64,000 bases of DNA from Planktothricoides sp. SR001. GTDB lineage: Bacteria > Cyanobacteriota > Cyanobacteriia > Cyanobacteriales > Laspinemataceae. Location of the stretch: positions 1 through 64,000 of the forward strand of contig NZ_LIUQ01000008.1 of assembly GCF_001276715.1 (NCBI RefSeq), in the 5' to 3' direction. The notes under the pieces are model-generated. The model was not told where the DNA came from and did not search any database. It was given only the letters and a program-made list of their open reading frames with translations. Both the position numbers and the translations under genes were made by a program. Positions 1-8,616 of the stretch are shown here, one piece after another. Numbering within the stretch: the first letter of the stretch is position 1; each line of letters starts with the position of its first letter.

Positions 1-148
1 CAGCCTTAGTCAACCGTGACCAGTCCCGCTTGACGATACCTAGTCTGGACTGGAAAAAGTTGCGAGTGACTTTGAAGGCAGTCCGACTGAGACGGGACAC
101 CTTAGCCTTTAACTGACGGATCGTGAGGGTCACATACAGTCTTTTCAT
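1..148 (-). CDS. Small basic protein, partial (runs off window start)
   Basis: An ATG at 148-146 opens an uninterrupted 49-codon frame that leaves the window at base 1. The peptide is rich in Lys and Arg (begins MKRLYVTLTIRQLKAKV) and has no membrane segment. A G-rich stretch just upstream could act as a ribosome binding site. It lies beside a small regulator and a broken recombinase, so it may belong to the same accessory element. I recognise no family, and with only the N-terminus visible a chance frame cannot be excluded. Confidence 0.35.
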   Translation of the reverse strand, partial: MKRLYVTLTIRQLKAKVSRLSRTAFKVTRNFFQSRLGIVKRDWSRLTKA

Positions 149-213
149 ACCGCGTGCCCCCCGTGGTTTTGTGCTATTCTCATAAAAGAACCCTTGTTTT
201 AAGGTGTTTGAAT

Positions 214-258
214 AACCCGTGTCAGCGATTCTGCCAAGAACTAGCGTTGACGCGGGTT
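214..258 (+). terminator. Stable hairpin, possible terminator or leader structure
   Basis: The arms AACCCGTGTCAGCG (214-227) and CGTTGACGCGGGTT (245-258) pair along their whole length with two G-U pairs, and a T-rich stretch follows. It lies upstream of the regulator at 374, so it may end transcription coming from the left or form part of a leader RNA. Confidence 0.45.
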
Positions 259-373
259 TTAACGTTTTTAGGGTCAAAACTAAAATAACCCTATTAATAG
301 AGTAGTCGAAATGGCGACATAAGTCAATACAAATATTAAAAAAAATCGTTAAAACTGCTACAGTGTATAGATA

Positions 374-637
374 ATGAATTTAAATGCTACACTGAATATG
401 TCAAGAACCTTGCTTAATATGCCGATGAAATGGCGACTAGCGGTTGTCATGGCTGAAAAAGACATGGGGGTTAACGATTTGGCTGCAATAACTGGGTTGC
501 ACCGTGCTACCATCAGCAACTTAAAAAACAACCTGCCTAGTCATATCAGAATGAAAACCTTGCAAAAAATATGTACGGCCCTCGAATGTCAACCCGGTGA
601 GTTACTTCAGTGGACCCCAGACAATGACGCGGTATAA
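374..637 (+). CDS. Cro/C1-type helix-turn-helix regulator
   Basis: This 87-residue protein is almost entirely one Xre/Cro-C1 DNA-binding domain. Residues about 20-80 hold the five-helix pattern, with the turn and recognition helix near DLAAITGLHRATISNLKN and the usual closing segment TLQKICTALECQPGELL. It is probably a repressor or copy-control regulator of the accessory element that also contains the recombinase at 1490-2773. In-frame ATGs also occur at about 419 and 425, and starting there would still leave the whole domain, so the true N-terminus is uncertain. A strong terminator follows 28 bases after the stop, so the gene is probably transcribed alone. The fold is secure; the target is unknown. 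Confidence 0.75.
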   Translation: MNLNATLNMSRTLLNMPMKWRLAVVMAEKDMGVNDLAAITGLHRATISNLKNNLPSHIRMKTLQKICTALECQPGELLQWTPDNDAV

Positions 638-664
638 CCGCAACGCTCGATCGCTGACCAATTA

Positions 665-690
665 CCTACCCCTAACCGGGTAGGTTTTTT
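665..690 (+). terminator. Rho-independent terminator of the HTH gene
   Basis: CCTACCC (665-671) pairs perfectly with GGGTAGG (678-684) across a 6-base loop, and six T follow at once. It lies 28 bases past the stop of the regulator. Confidence 0.85.
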
Positions 691-1078
691 GTTGGGAACC
701 GAGGCCGCTGGCAGCCCGTGTAGCGGGGCCGCGTTACCTCGTGTGATGTGGGAAAAATGTCATTATGCCCATCTCTAGTGTTTTAACTAATCCTTCTGCC
801 CATCCCTAGTGTGTTTGTAACTTTGCTGTGACCCCGTGTGTCATGCTGGGAGCCAAAAACCTTATCTGGCAAGCATCACAAGCTTTTTAACAATATTTTC
901 AATAAGCTTAAAACTTAGACGCTGCACTGGTTTCAAGCTTTGTATAGCCACGGGGTGATGTAAGGCTTGTCACCCCGTGTGGCGGTGGCGGTGTGACTGG
1001 TTACGGTAACCGGAATAACCCGGAATGAATCCGCATAGTGCATTGATGATAAAAATTTCTCTGAACATGGCTTGACAT

Positions 1079-1405
1079 GGCACTTAGTGGCACTAAGTGG
1101 CACTAAGTAGCCACGTTAAGCCACAAATAGCCCAAAATAGCCCTAGTCAACCCTAAAAAACGGGTTTTTTCCTCAAAATCGTGACCCAAAATAACCCAAA
1201 ATAACCCAAAATGGCACTAAGTAGCCACGTCAAGTCCACTTAGTGCCATTACAACTTTTCTCACTAAAAAACTCTGGTATGGCCGGTCAACCTACTACCA
1301 GAGTTTTTTTGAGAGTTAAACTAAAAGCTAAAAGAAAATGAATACAATGTTTTCCGCACATACAGCATAGCACATATCTAGCCACCTAGTGCCATTACAA
1401 CTCTG
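1079..1405. repeat. Iteron-like direct and inverted repeats (TGGCACTAAGT)
   Basis: GGCACTAAGT(G/A)G occurs several times in tandem at about 1079-1114. TGGCACTAAGTAGCCACGT followed by (T/C)AAG recurs at about 1098 and 1213. The inverted form CTTAGTGCCATTACAACT occurs near 1241 and again, with one change, near 1387. Such spacing fits replication iterons or recombinase arm-binding sites; the choice between them is inference. Confidence 0.5.
1266..1310. terminator. Bidirectional terminator hairpin
   Basis: AAAAACTCTGGTA (1267-1279) is perfectly complementary to TACCAGAGTTTTT (1296-1308), with T-runs on both strands. It sits downstream of the minus-strand recombinase and could stop transcription from either side. 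Confidence 0.8.
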
Positions 1406-1489
1406 TAATTTTGCCCGCAAATTGCGTGTATCTCTGGCAGGGGATTAATCCCCTGCTCAACCTCGCTAGACTTAACTCACCGCAAAAAC

Positions 1490-2773
1490 TTAATCCCCTA
1501 ATTCTGGCAAGGTGATATTTTGGGCTAAATTTTCGTAATCAAGACGGTCATCTCGGTAATGCTTGCGGATCCTTGTCGGTGATGTATCGAGTAACGCGGC
1601 GATCGCTTCTTCCGACATCCCAGACTCTAGCCAACGATTCTGGGTAGTGTGACGGGAATGGTATGTCGGAAGGTATTCGCTGACTTCTCCCAGTTTTACC
1701 AGTGACTCAACGACCGGCTTAAATATCCGATTAGTAAAGTGGTCAATGGCAATATACCAACGACGGGGTGACGGAAAAACCAGATCGGGGCAATGAGGGC
1801 GATCGATAGTCTTTAAATGACGGGAAATTCTTGGTTCACGGTGAATCGTCTCTTTTTTGGGAATTGCCATGATTAAATCTGCGAGTTCAGAGTTAACCGG
1901 AAAAACCCGTGGGGTGTTTTTGCCATTGCGATCGCCCTTACTCGGTTTAAGAATCCCAGATGTGTAGGCACGGTCAAAGTAAATCTTGATAGGCCGGTCC
2001 CGTTCCCACACAATTTGTTCCCACTCCAGAGCGATCGCTAATTGCGGTCGGACCCCGGTCAGAAACATGAATTGTAAAAACTGAGCATAGTAAGAATGTT
2101 TGGTCCAGGCACGGGGTGGGGTAAATCGGTCAGTGGCGATCGCGTTGAGAATTACAGTAGCTTCAGAGTCAGAATAAGCCTTACCAGATTTATCAGGATT
2201 TTCACACTGACTCTTTAAAATGGCTAAATCACGGCTATAAGGATTTTTTTCCCAGATGTCTTGTTTTAAGGCCCAATTAGCGCAAGCAGATATCTTTGTG
2301 TAGTAAGAAACCAAGGTGCTTGGTTTGTAACGTTTGGTTAAAAAACTCAAAAGTTGTTTATAGTTACTAGGCTTAAGTAACTCTGGGTCAACTTTTGTAA
2401 GGATTTTTGTGACAAGGGGATAAGCTTTTGTCAATGTTGTTTCTTCGACTTTCCCTTGCTGAGTTTTGAAATCAACAAACTTAATCCAAACATCTAGCAA
2501 TGATGGGATTTTTGGCGCCACCGCAATTTTTAATCCAGGGCGATACTTTTGCAGTGTTGGGTCAAATGCCGGTGGTTGTAATCCTACAAAATCATGTTTG
2601 ATATCTTGTTTAATGATATCTGCAATTTTTTCAGCCTTACGGCGGTCCCGTCAATCATCCCATTTAAGTGGCAAAGTCATTTCATAATTTTTCTGCTTAC
2701 CGTTTTGAGTCAGTCTAAATCGGATAAATATTGACCCAGATTTTTTGGGCTTAGGGGTGATTTTGGGAATCAT
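1490..2773 (-). pseudogene. Tyrosine recombinase/integrase interrupted by an in-frame TGA
   Basis: Read from ATG 2773, one frame of 428 codons continues to the stop at 1490 and is broken only by TGA at 2653-2651 (codon 41). Before the stop lies an arm-type DNA-binding segment (MIPKITPKPKKSGSIFIRFR..., ending KWDD); after it the same frame goes straight on with RDRRKAEKIADIIKQ. The core domain (long frame from 2521) shows the Arg of box I (TGVRPQ), the box II segment YHSRHT with Tyr in place of the first His, and the Tyr nucleophile in RKHYRDD near the C-terminus. The protein would integrate or excise DNA at an att site. GTG 2521 is only the first start-like codon after the stop and leaves out the arm-binding part. 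This is either a recent nonsense mutation, a sequencing error or readthrough. Confidence 0.8.
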
Positions 2774-2983
2774 ATATATTTATTAGAGAACAGTGGATCT
2801 GACTCTGATAATACTCCAGGTGGCTATGAAGGTGGCGTTAAAGGGGCTAAAAACAGCCTATAACCTATATATATTAAGACTTGCAAGAAACTCTAATAGA
2901 TATCCTACCTAATAAGGAATAACAAATAACAAACAACCAACAACAAATAACCACTAAGAACTAAAAATAGAGAAATACTGGAT

Positions 2984-3802
2984 ATGAACATGAAAAAAAT
3001 TTATCTGCTAATTGGGGCGATCGCCCTTCAACTCTCAACCGCAGGGGGAAAAATTGCTCAAGGGGAACCTTTACCCCCGTTGCCTTTTGGCAATCAAGGA
3101 ATGCCTCCCGATCCTTATGCTTTGCCATCGGTGGTTTTGCCACAAGACCGGAGTTTTCAAGTTAATCCGAATTTTACTAACCCAGATTTTCGGGATAATT
3201 CGCGGAATTTGGACAGTAAACGCTATTTGGTCTATATTCCCGGACAAAATCCCCGGACCCTTGCCCAAGTCCGGTTATATGAACCAGAGGCATTTTTGAG
3301 TCAGTACAAAGGACGAACGGTGATTCAGATCGGGGTTTTTGCTAATCGCAATAATGCTCAACGATTGGCCAGAGAATTAGAATTAGGCGGCATTCGAGCC
3401 GCGATCGCCTCCATTGAGCAACCGCAACCGGCAACCAATGTCACCCCAGCTTGGAGTAACCCTCCCCTAGCTTCTGGCTATAATCTTCCTCCGGTGAATA
3501 ATTCTCAGGCTATGCCCCCGATTGGGACTTCACTCTCCATCCTTCCGGCACCCCCTCCCGGTGGGGGCAGCCAACTAGCCAGAGCGTACTTTCTGATCGT
3601 TCCGGGCAACCGCCAAGATTTACCCAGGATGATCCAAACCGCCGTGGATGCGGGAATTTCTGGTGCAGAAATTTTCACCAGAGAAGAACCGTTTGGCCCT
3701 CATATTGCGATCGGGCCTTTTCGCGATCGCACCACCGCCGAACAAGAAAGTGGTTATTTACAAAAGTTTGGCCTTGATGCCCGAATTCATTTTCAAAATT
3801 AA
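2984..3802 (+). CDS. Secreted protein with two SPOR-like repeats
   Basis: This 272-residue protein starts with a signal peptide (MNMKKIYLLIGAIALQLSTAGG), so it should be periplasmic or cell-wall associated. After a Pro-rich linker come two similar segments. Residues about 77-140 run RYLVYIPG...VIQIGVFANRNNAQRLARELELGGI, and residues about 200-272 run AYFLIVPGNRQDLPRM...HIAIGPFRDRTTAEQESGYL. Both have the beta-alpha-beta pattern, with a 'phi-x-hG-x-F-x-(N/D)R' turn, that is typical of SPOR peptidoglycan-binding domains. A role at the septum or cell wall is inferred from that fold. A second ATG lies two codons inside; either start keeps the signal peptide. Simple AAC-rich repeats flank the gene on both sides. 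Confidence 0.65.
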   Translation: MNMKKIYLLIGAIALQLSTAGGKIAQGEPLPPLPFGNQGMPPDPYALPSVVLPQDRSFQVNPNFTNPDFRDNSRNLDSKRYLVYIPGQNPRTLAQVRLYEPEAFLSQYKGRTVIQIGVFANRNNAQRLARELELGGIRAAIASIEQPQPATNVTPAWSNPPLASGYNLPPVNNSQAMPPIGTSLSILPAPPPGGGSQLARAYFLIVPGNRQDLPRMIQTAVDAGISGAEIFTREEPFGPHIAIGPFRDRTTAEQESGYLQKFGLDARIHFQN

Positions 3803-3814
3803 CTTGTTATTGGT

Positions 3815-3925
3815 GGTTTGTTGTTGGTTGTTGGTTGTTTGTTGTTTGTTCATCAACCATCAACCATCAACCAACAACTAACAACCAATAACTAACAACC
3901 ATCAACCATCAACCATCAACCATCA
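3815..3925. repeat. AAC/GTT-rich simple repeat
   Basis: GTTGTTGGTTGTT-type tracts turn into CAACCATCAACCAACAAC-type tracts, so the stretch can pair with itself. The same low-complexity family recurs near 2925, 21890, 26540, 28020 and 43890. Confidence 0.7.
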
Positions 3926-3935
3926 GCAAAAAATT

Positions 3936-5474
3936 ATGAATCGACCAGAAATTGAACAATTTATCGTCACTGCCGAACAGATGCGGGCGATTGAAAACCG
4001 GGTATTTGATGCGGGAATGCCCGTGGCCGCATTAATGGAAAAAGTGGCAACCTTAGTCGCTCGTCGGATTCAAGCCCTTTACCCCCTGCCTAAGTCCGCC
4101 AACACTTTATCCGTTGGGGTATTAGTCGGGCCGGGACATAATGGCGGAGATGCCCTGGTGGTGGCACGGGAGTTACATTTTCGGGGCTATGAAGTCATCA
4201 TTTATTGCCCGTTTACCAAGCTGAAGGAGTTAACCCAGCATCATGCAAATTATGCGGCGAGTTTGGGCATACCTATTTATCAAGAAATTGACTTTCTCCA
4301 AAATTGTGCTTTATTTGTGGATGGCTTGTTTGGGTTTGGTTTGGAACGGGCAATTAAAGACCCCGTAGCCACAGCGATCGCCCTTGTGAATACCTGGGGC
4401 AAACCGATTCTCAGTATTGATATTCCCTCCGGGTTACATACGGATACTGGGGCAGTGTTAGGCACCGCCATTTCTGCTACCCACACTTTTTGCCTAGGTT
4501 TATGGAAACTCGCTTTTCTCCAAGACCAAGCCTTAGAGTATCTCGGTCAGGTGGAGTTAGTTGATTTTGATTTGCCTTTGGCTGATATTGAAGCGGTGTT
4601 GGGCAATTTCTCAAAAGTCCACCGGATCGTCACCGAGCAAGCAAAATCCGGTTTACCCCTACCCCGTCCGCCAGCAGTTCATAAGTATAAGCTGGGTCAT
4701 TTGTTGTTAATTTGTGGTTCGCGGCAGTACACGGGGGCAGCGATTTTGGCCGGTCTGGGGGCTCGCGGTAGTGGGGTGGGGATGCTTTCGATGGTGGTGC
4801 CCCAATCCCTCAAGCTGCTGTTAAATCGTCATCTGCCAGAAGCGTTGGTGATTGATTGTCCCGAAACCGAGAGTGGCGCGATCGCCCATTTGCCCCCAGA
4901 GATAGACTTCAGTGCTTATCAGGCGATCGCCTGTGGGCCGGGATTAACCATGCAGCCCATGCTATTGGTCAAACAGATATTAGACAGCGATCGGCCTTTG
5001 CTGCTCGATGCGGATGCGTTAAATATTCTTGCCCAGATCGATCCTCGGCAAATCTTACCCCAACGATCGGCGCCGACAATTTTGACCCCTCATCCTGGCG
5101 AGTTCCTGCGTCTATTTCCTGATTTAATCATGGATTTATCCAATCGAATTGCCGCCGGCCAAAGCGCCGCCCAACAGAGTGGCGCGATCGTGGTGTTGAA
5201 AGGCGCTAGAGTGGCGATCGCGGAACCGGATGGCAACATCTACATCAACCCCGACAGTACCCCAGCCCTTGCCAGAGGAGGCAGTGGTGATGTCCTCACC
5301 GGATTAATGGGCGGACTGATCGCTCAAGTCAACCCGGAAAATCTAATCGCTCAAGTTCAAACTGCTGTCTGGTGGCACGCACAAGCGGGAATTTTAGCGG
5401 CTAAAGAAAGAACTGAACTCGGTGTTGATGCGTTTACCTTGACTCAGTACCTAATCCCAGCCTTGCAAGCCTAA
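3936..5474 (+). CDS. nnr: Bifunctional NAD(P)H-hydrate repair enzyme (epimerase + ADP-dependent dehydratase)
   Basis: The protein repairs damaged NAD(P)H. Its N-terminal YjeF_N half epimerises R- and S-NAD(P)HX, and its C-terminal ribokinase-like half dehydrates S-NAD(P)HX using ADP. At 512 residues it has the length expected of the fused bacterial enzyme. The N-terminal domain shows GPGHNGGDALVV at 65-76 and DGLFGFGL further on. The C-terminal domain shows LTPHPGEF and the nucleotide-binding LARGGSGDVLTG near residue 447. ATG 3936 follows the simple-repeat gap, and no stronger start lies nearby. The gene stands alone; the next gene in the same direction begins over 1.4 kb later. The assignment is secure. 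Confidence 0.95.
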   Translation: MNRPEIEQFIVTAEQMRAIENRVFDAGMPVAALMEKVATLVARRIQALYPLPKSANTLSVGVLVGPGHNGGDALVVARELHFRGYEVIIYCPFTKLKELTQHHANYAASLGIPIYQEIDFLQNCALFVDGLFGFGLERAIKDPVATAIALVNTWGKPILSIDIPSGLHTDTGAVLGTAISATHTFCLGLWKLAFLQDQALEYLGQVELVDFDLPLADIEAVLGNFSKVHRIVTEQAKSGLPLPRPPAVHKYKLGHLLLICGSRQYTGAAILAGLGARGSGVGMLSMVVPQSLKLLLNRHLPEALVIDCPETESGAIAHLPPEIDFSAYQAIACGPGLTMQPMLLVKQILDSDRPLLLDADALNILAQIDPRQILPQRSAPTILTPHPGEFLRLFPDLIMDLSNRIAAGQSAAQQSGAIVVLKGARVAIAEPDGNIYINPDSTPALARGGSGDVLTGLMGGLIAQVNPENLIAQVQTAVWWHAQAGILAAKERTELGVDAFTLTQYLIPALQA

Positions 5475-5542
5475 ATTATCCCATACCAACCGTAAAAGTT
5501 AAGAGCGCGGGTTAGGTGTTAAAAAACTGGCCGGCGCTTTCA

Positions 5543-5610
5543 TTATTTGTGCTTTATTTGTGCTTTATTTGTGCTTTATTTGTGCTTTATTTGTGCTTTA
5601 TTTGTGCTTT
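5543..5610. repeat. Tandem 11-bp repeat TTTATTTGTGC, about six copies
   Basis: TTTATTTGTGC is repeated six times head to tail with almost no variation, as expected of a slippage-prone minisatellite. Confidence 0.9.
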
Positions 5611-5623
5611 AAGGATTTGCGCG

Positions 5624-5760
5624 TTACAGCGCTTTTCTGTGGAGTAAACCACAAATTGTTGTAGGGGCAAAGAATTCCGGCAGCAGGGGCGACGAGCGCA
5701 TTCGCCCCTACAATATTGCACAGGCCTGCTCGCGGTTTAGTAATCTGAAAACCGCTGTAA
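5624..5760. mobile_element. MITE-like element with TTACAGCG...CGCTGTAA ends
   Basis: The ends TTACAGCGCTTTTC (5624) and GAAAACCGCTGTAA (to 5760) are imperfect inverted repeats. Inside lies a GTAGGGGC...GCCCCTAC palindrome of the family found throughout the window. No coding capacity is present, so it would depend on a transposase encoded elsewhere. Confidence 0.6.
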
Positions 5761-5797
5761 TTATTTGTGGTGTTTAATTTTTGCTCACAAAACAAGA

Positions 5798-6080
5798 GCA
5801 CCCAGGCCATAACAACTGAGTGACTTCCTGTAATTGCTATAATTTATTCGCAGATTTTCAATCAAGAAACTTGAATGAATTTGCTGCCGATTAATCACTT
5901 TAGGAAGTATCAGCCCTCGGTCAGGGTGCTATTGTTGTTAAACGAGACAGATGTTTGATTAAACAGAATGAACCTCTTTTTTTAGTAAGTGAACGTAACT
6001 GTTTGATCTGCCAGGGAAGCTTTCTTGCTTCTGTTATTAATCTATCACAACTTTTTCTTAATGCAAGTAAATGATACAAA
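5798..6080. repeat. 283-bp structured element, copy 1
   Basis: This copy is almost identical to 6161-6443 at a constant offset of 363 bases. Its first 140 bases contain nested inverted repeats: GCACCC/GGGTGC, GGCC/GGTC, ACTTCCT/AGGAAGT and TTCAATCAAG/CTTGAATGAA. These could fold into one long stepped hairpin. The outermost stem is shorter here than in copy 2, because the flank differs. A later hairpin, GAAGC-tttctt-GCTTC, lies near 6014. It could be a non-coding RNA gene or a mobile hairpin element; no protein frame runs through it. Confidence 0.75.
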
Positions 6081-6160
6081 ACTTTATATTTTACTTGTTT
6101 GCTTGATTCTCTTGAAGATTTTCTTTAAAAAAAACCTGAAAATAACCCTAAAAGACAATA

Positions 6161-6443
6161 GCACCCAGGCCATAAAAACTGAGTGACTTCCTGTAATTGC
6201 TATAATTTATTCGCAGATTTTCAATCAAGGATCTTGAATGAATTTGCTGCCGATTAATCACTTTAGGAAGTATCAGCCCTCGGTCAGGGTGCTATTGTTG
6301 TTAAACGAGACAGATGTTTGATTAAACAGAATGAACCTCTTTTTTTAGTAAGTGAACGTAACTGTTTGATCTGCCAGGGAAGCTTTCTTGCTTCTGTTAT
6401 CAATCTATCACAACTTTTTCTCAGTGCAAGTAAATGATACAAA
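6161..6443. repeat. 283-bp structured element, copy 2
   Basis: This is the second near-identical copy, 80 bases after the first. Its outer stem is complete: ACAATAGCACCC (6155-6166, beginning just outside the repeat) pairs perfectly with GGGTGCTATTGT (6287-6298). The inner stems match those of copy 1. The few differences between copies include the terminal loop (AAA in copy 1, GAT in copy 2), which leaves the stem intact. Confidence 0.75.
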
Positions 6444-6902
6444 TGTTTACAATTTATCCGGCGATAGCTAAAAAATTGACTAAAAAATCAACTAAAATTG
6501 CTGCTAGATGCTGCTTTCAAATCCTTGCGGTTTCACGGTTACAGCGGCTTCTCTATCCTAGAGGGGATCGCCGGTTATAGAGGAAAACAAGAGAGCGATC
6601 GCACTCTCTTCGCACTCCCTGGGGAGTATTTTGAAATCAATCTGGGCGAAAATCTGGGCGAATTTTTCCGGGATTTCATAAGTATTTTTACCAGAAATTC
6701 CCCCCAGGTGATTTCACAAAACTTTACACAAGGGTGAAAAAATCAAAAAAGTGATCGCCCCCGGTTAAAACCCGTGGGCATTTAACAACCACCTGTTTTT
6801 TGTCTCCTTTGTGTTCTTTGTGTCTTTGTGGTGTATTGATTGATGATTGATTTAAATTAAAACTCATCCAAGCACAAAGGACACGGGCAAAAGTCAACAG
6901 GT

Positions 6903-8504
6903 ATGGGAAATAAATTACTACCAGAGTTACTCCCAAAGCGATCGCCCCATCAGGGGTTTAAGCTATTCTTGGCGATCGTCTTAATCCTAGGGATATTTTT
7001 TCGCTTTGTGAATCTAGATCGCAAAGTCTATTGGCAAGATGAAGCCGCCACCTCATTGAGAATTTCTGGCTATTCTAAAATAGAATTTGTCCAAGAAGTT
7101 TACAATAGTCACCCCATCACTGTTGGTCAGTTAAGAGAACGTTATCAGTCACCCAACCAGAGCAAAACGTTAGGGGATACCCTACAAGTTTTAATGGATA
7201 AAGCGGAACATCCACCACTCTATTATCTGATGGCCAGATTTTGGGCGCAAATGTTTGGCGGTTCCGTAACATCTATGCGGAGTTTGCCTGCATTCATCAG
7301 TTTATTGGGATTTCCAGCAATGTATTGGCTATGTCAAGAATTATTTGCAGCACCGTTAGTTTCTTGGGGGGCGATTCCCTCACCGGGAGGCTTCGCCATC
7401 GCACTCATTGCCGTATCCCCAATTCACGTGCTTTATGCTCAAGAAGCAAGGCAATATAGTCTCTGGATTGTGATAATTTTACTCTCTAGTGCTGCTTTAT
7501 TGCGGGCAATGCGCCAAAAAAGTATTGGCAGTTGGGCAATTTATGGAATAACCCTAGTTTTGGGCTGTTATACTCATTTATTTTTTGCCTTAATTGCCCT
7601 GGGGCATGGGATTTATCTCCTAGGGATCGAAGGGATAAAACTAAATAAAATAGTCCGAGATTATTTGGTAGCTTCTGCGGCGGCACTTTTGGTTGTTGCC
7701 CCTTGGATTTGGGTATTTATCCAATATAAAAATAACTCCCACTATTTCGACAGTATTACCACAGCATTAGGCCGTGAAATCCCCGTTGAAGAGTTAATGG
7801 GCAAGTGGTTTCGCAGCGTAAATCGGTTTTTTCACGATGCGGACTTGGGAACGGCTAATATTATCTTAGTCTTATTAGGGGCTTATTCTTTCTATTTTAT
7901 TTATCGCCAGACAACCAAACGAGTTTGGTGGTTTGTTTTTACCTTATTTGGCATCACCGCGTTAACTTTGGGACTGCCAGATTTAATCACCGGAGGACAG
8001 CGATCGGTCAGAACTCGCTATTTAATTCCGTGTGCTTTAGCCCTGGAATTATCAATGGCTTATCTGTTTGCGGTTAAACTGACTCAATTTACCAAAGTTT
8101 GGCAGCAAAGAGTCTGGCAGTTTGTAGCAGTTTTACTGATTTCCGCTGGAGTTATTTCTAATAGTGTGAGTTCTCAGGCTGAGTCTTGGTGGAATAAAAA
8201 TCTGGCAGAAACTAAATATTATCCAAGAATAGCTGAGGTGATTAATCAAGGGAGTCATCCCCTGGTGATTAGCGATACTTCGGAAACGAATATTCTTTCG
8301 TTGAGTTATCTGTTGAATCCAGAGGTAACACTGCAATTAGTATCCGAGGGAGATTGGTCAAATTTAGCGGTGCAGTCCCTGAAGCAGACCGTATTTGTGT
8401 TTGCGGCTTCTGATGCTTTAATAAATCACTTGCAAAGCGAAAAAAATGTAACTCTCAATCGGGTATTTGAGCAAAAACGAGCGCAATTATGGCAAATTAA
8501 TTAG
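6903..8504 (+). CDS. GT39-family (ArnT/PMT-like) membrane glycosyltransferase
   Basis: This 533-residue polytopic protein probably moves a sugar from a lipid-linked donor to an acceptor on the outer side of the inner membrane. After a first membrane helix (residues about 20-37) comes the acidic GT-C motif in YWQDEAATSLR (about 42-52), then a loop and about ten further helices. The segment LYAQEARQYSLW is shared with the gene at 46388-48238, and the two proteins align along most of their length (VDxWxDE-type start, QEARQYSL, TGGQRSVRTRYLIP against SGGQRSGIARYLIP). The copy at 46388 carries a long insert that this one lacks. ATG 6903 is the natural start. The donor and acceptor cannot be told from sequence. 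Confidence 0.8.
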   Translation: MGNKLLPELLPKRSPHQGFKLFLAIVLILGIFFRFVNLDRKVYWQDEAATSLRISGYSKIEFVQEVYNSHPITVGQLRERYQSPNQSKTLGDTLQVLMDKAEHPPLYYLMARFWAQMFGGSVTSMRSLPAFISLLGFPAMYWLCQELFAAPLVSWGAIPSPGGFAIALIAVSPIHVLYAQEARQYSLWIVIILLSSAALLRAMRQKSIGSWAIYGITLVLGCYTHLFFALIALGHGIYLLGIEGIKLNKIVRDYLVASAAALLVVAPWIWVFIQYKNNSHYFDSITTALGREIPVEELMGKWFRSVNRFFHDADLGTANIILVLLGAYSFYFIYRQTTKRVWWFVFTLFGITALTLGLPDLITGGQRSVRTRYLIPCALALELSMAYLFAVKLTQFTKVWQQRVWQFVAVLLISAGVISNSVSSQAESWWNKNLAETKYYPRIAEVINQGSHPLVISDTSETNILSLSYLLNPEVTLQLVSEGDWSNLAVQSLKQTVFVFAASDALINHLQSEKNVTLNRVFEQKRAQLWQIN

Positions 8505-8524
8505 TAGATAGTCAAATATAAAAA

Positions 8525-8576
8525 CCGGGCTAGAAACCGGGTTTCTTTAAGAAACCCGGTTTCTAGGTTGGGTGAC
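8525..8576. repeat. Palindromic AGAAACCGGGTTTCTT repeat pair
   Basis: GAAACCGGGTTTCTT is followed directly by AAGAAACCCGGTTTCT, forming a compound hairpin downstream of the glycosyltransferase. The trailing GGTTGGGTGACAGAGAT recurs at the copies near 10840, 10890 and 11705. Confidence 0.85.
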
Positions 8577-8616
8577 AGAGATTTAGGCAATAAATCCGGT
8601 TTCTGGGTAGAAGCGA

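Larger units (their letters stand above)
638..1489. other. Gene-free accessory stretch with terminators and iteron-like repeats
   Basis: No credible reading frame is seen between the regulator and the recombinase. The stretch holds the terminator at 665-690, the TGGCACTAAGT repeat cluster from 1079 and a bidirectional hairpin at 1266-1310. Short runs such as CCCAAAATAA (three tandem copies near 1190-1212) add to the repetitive character. It looks like control DNA of a plasmid-like or integrative element. Confidence 0.5.
5475..6902. other. Long intergenic region with tandem repeats, a MITE-like element and two structured elements
   Basis: This 1.4-kb gap holds the 11-bp tandem repeats at 5543-5610, the TIR-bearing element at 5624-5760 and the duplicated 283-bp elements at 5798-6080 and 6161-6443. 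A 79-codon frame at 6498 was not accepted as a gene. Confidence 0.7.

Noticed and set aside
2466-2687. 73-codon plus-strand frame opposite the recombinase
   Set aside because: It is the shadow of the recombinase, whose frame is continuous apart from one TGA.
6498-6737. 79-codon plus-strand frame before the GT39 gene
   Set aside because: No ribosome binding site, no recognisable domain, and part of it resembles degenerate repeat sequence.
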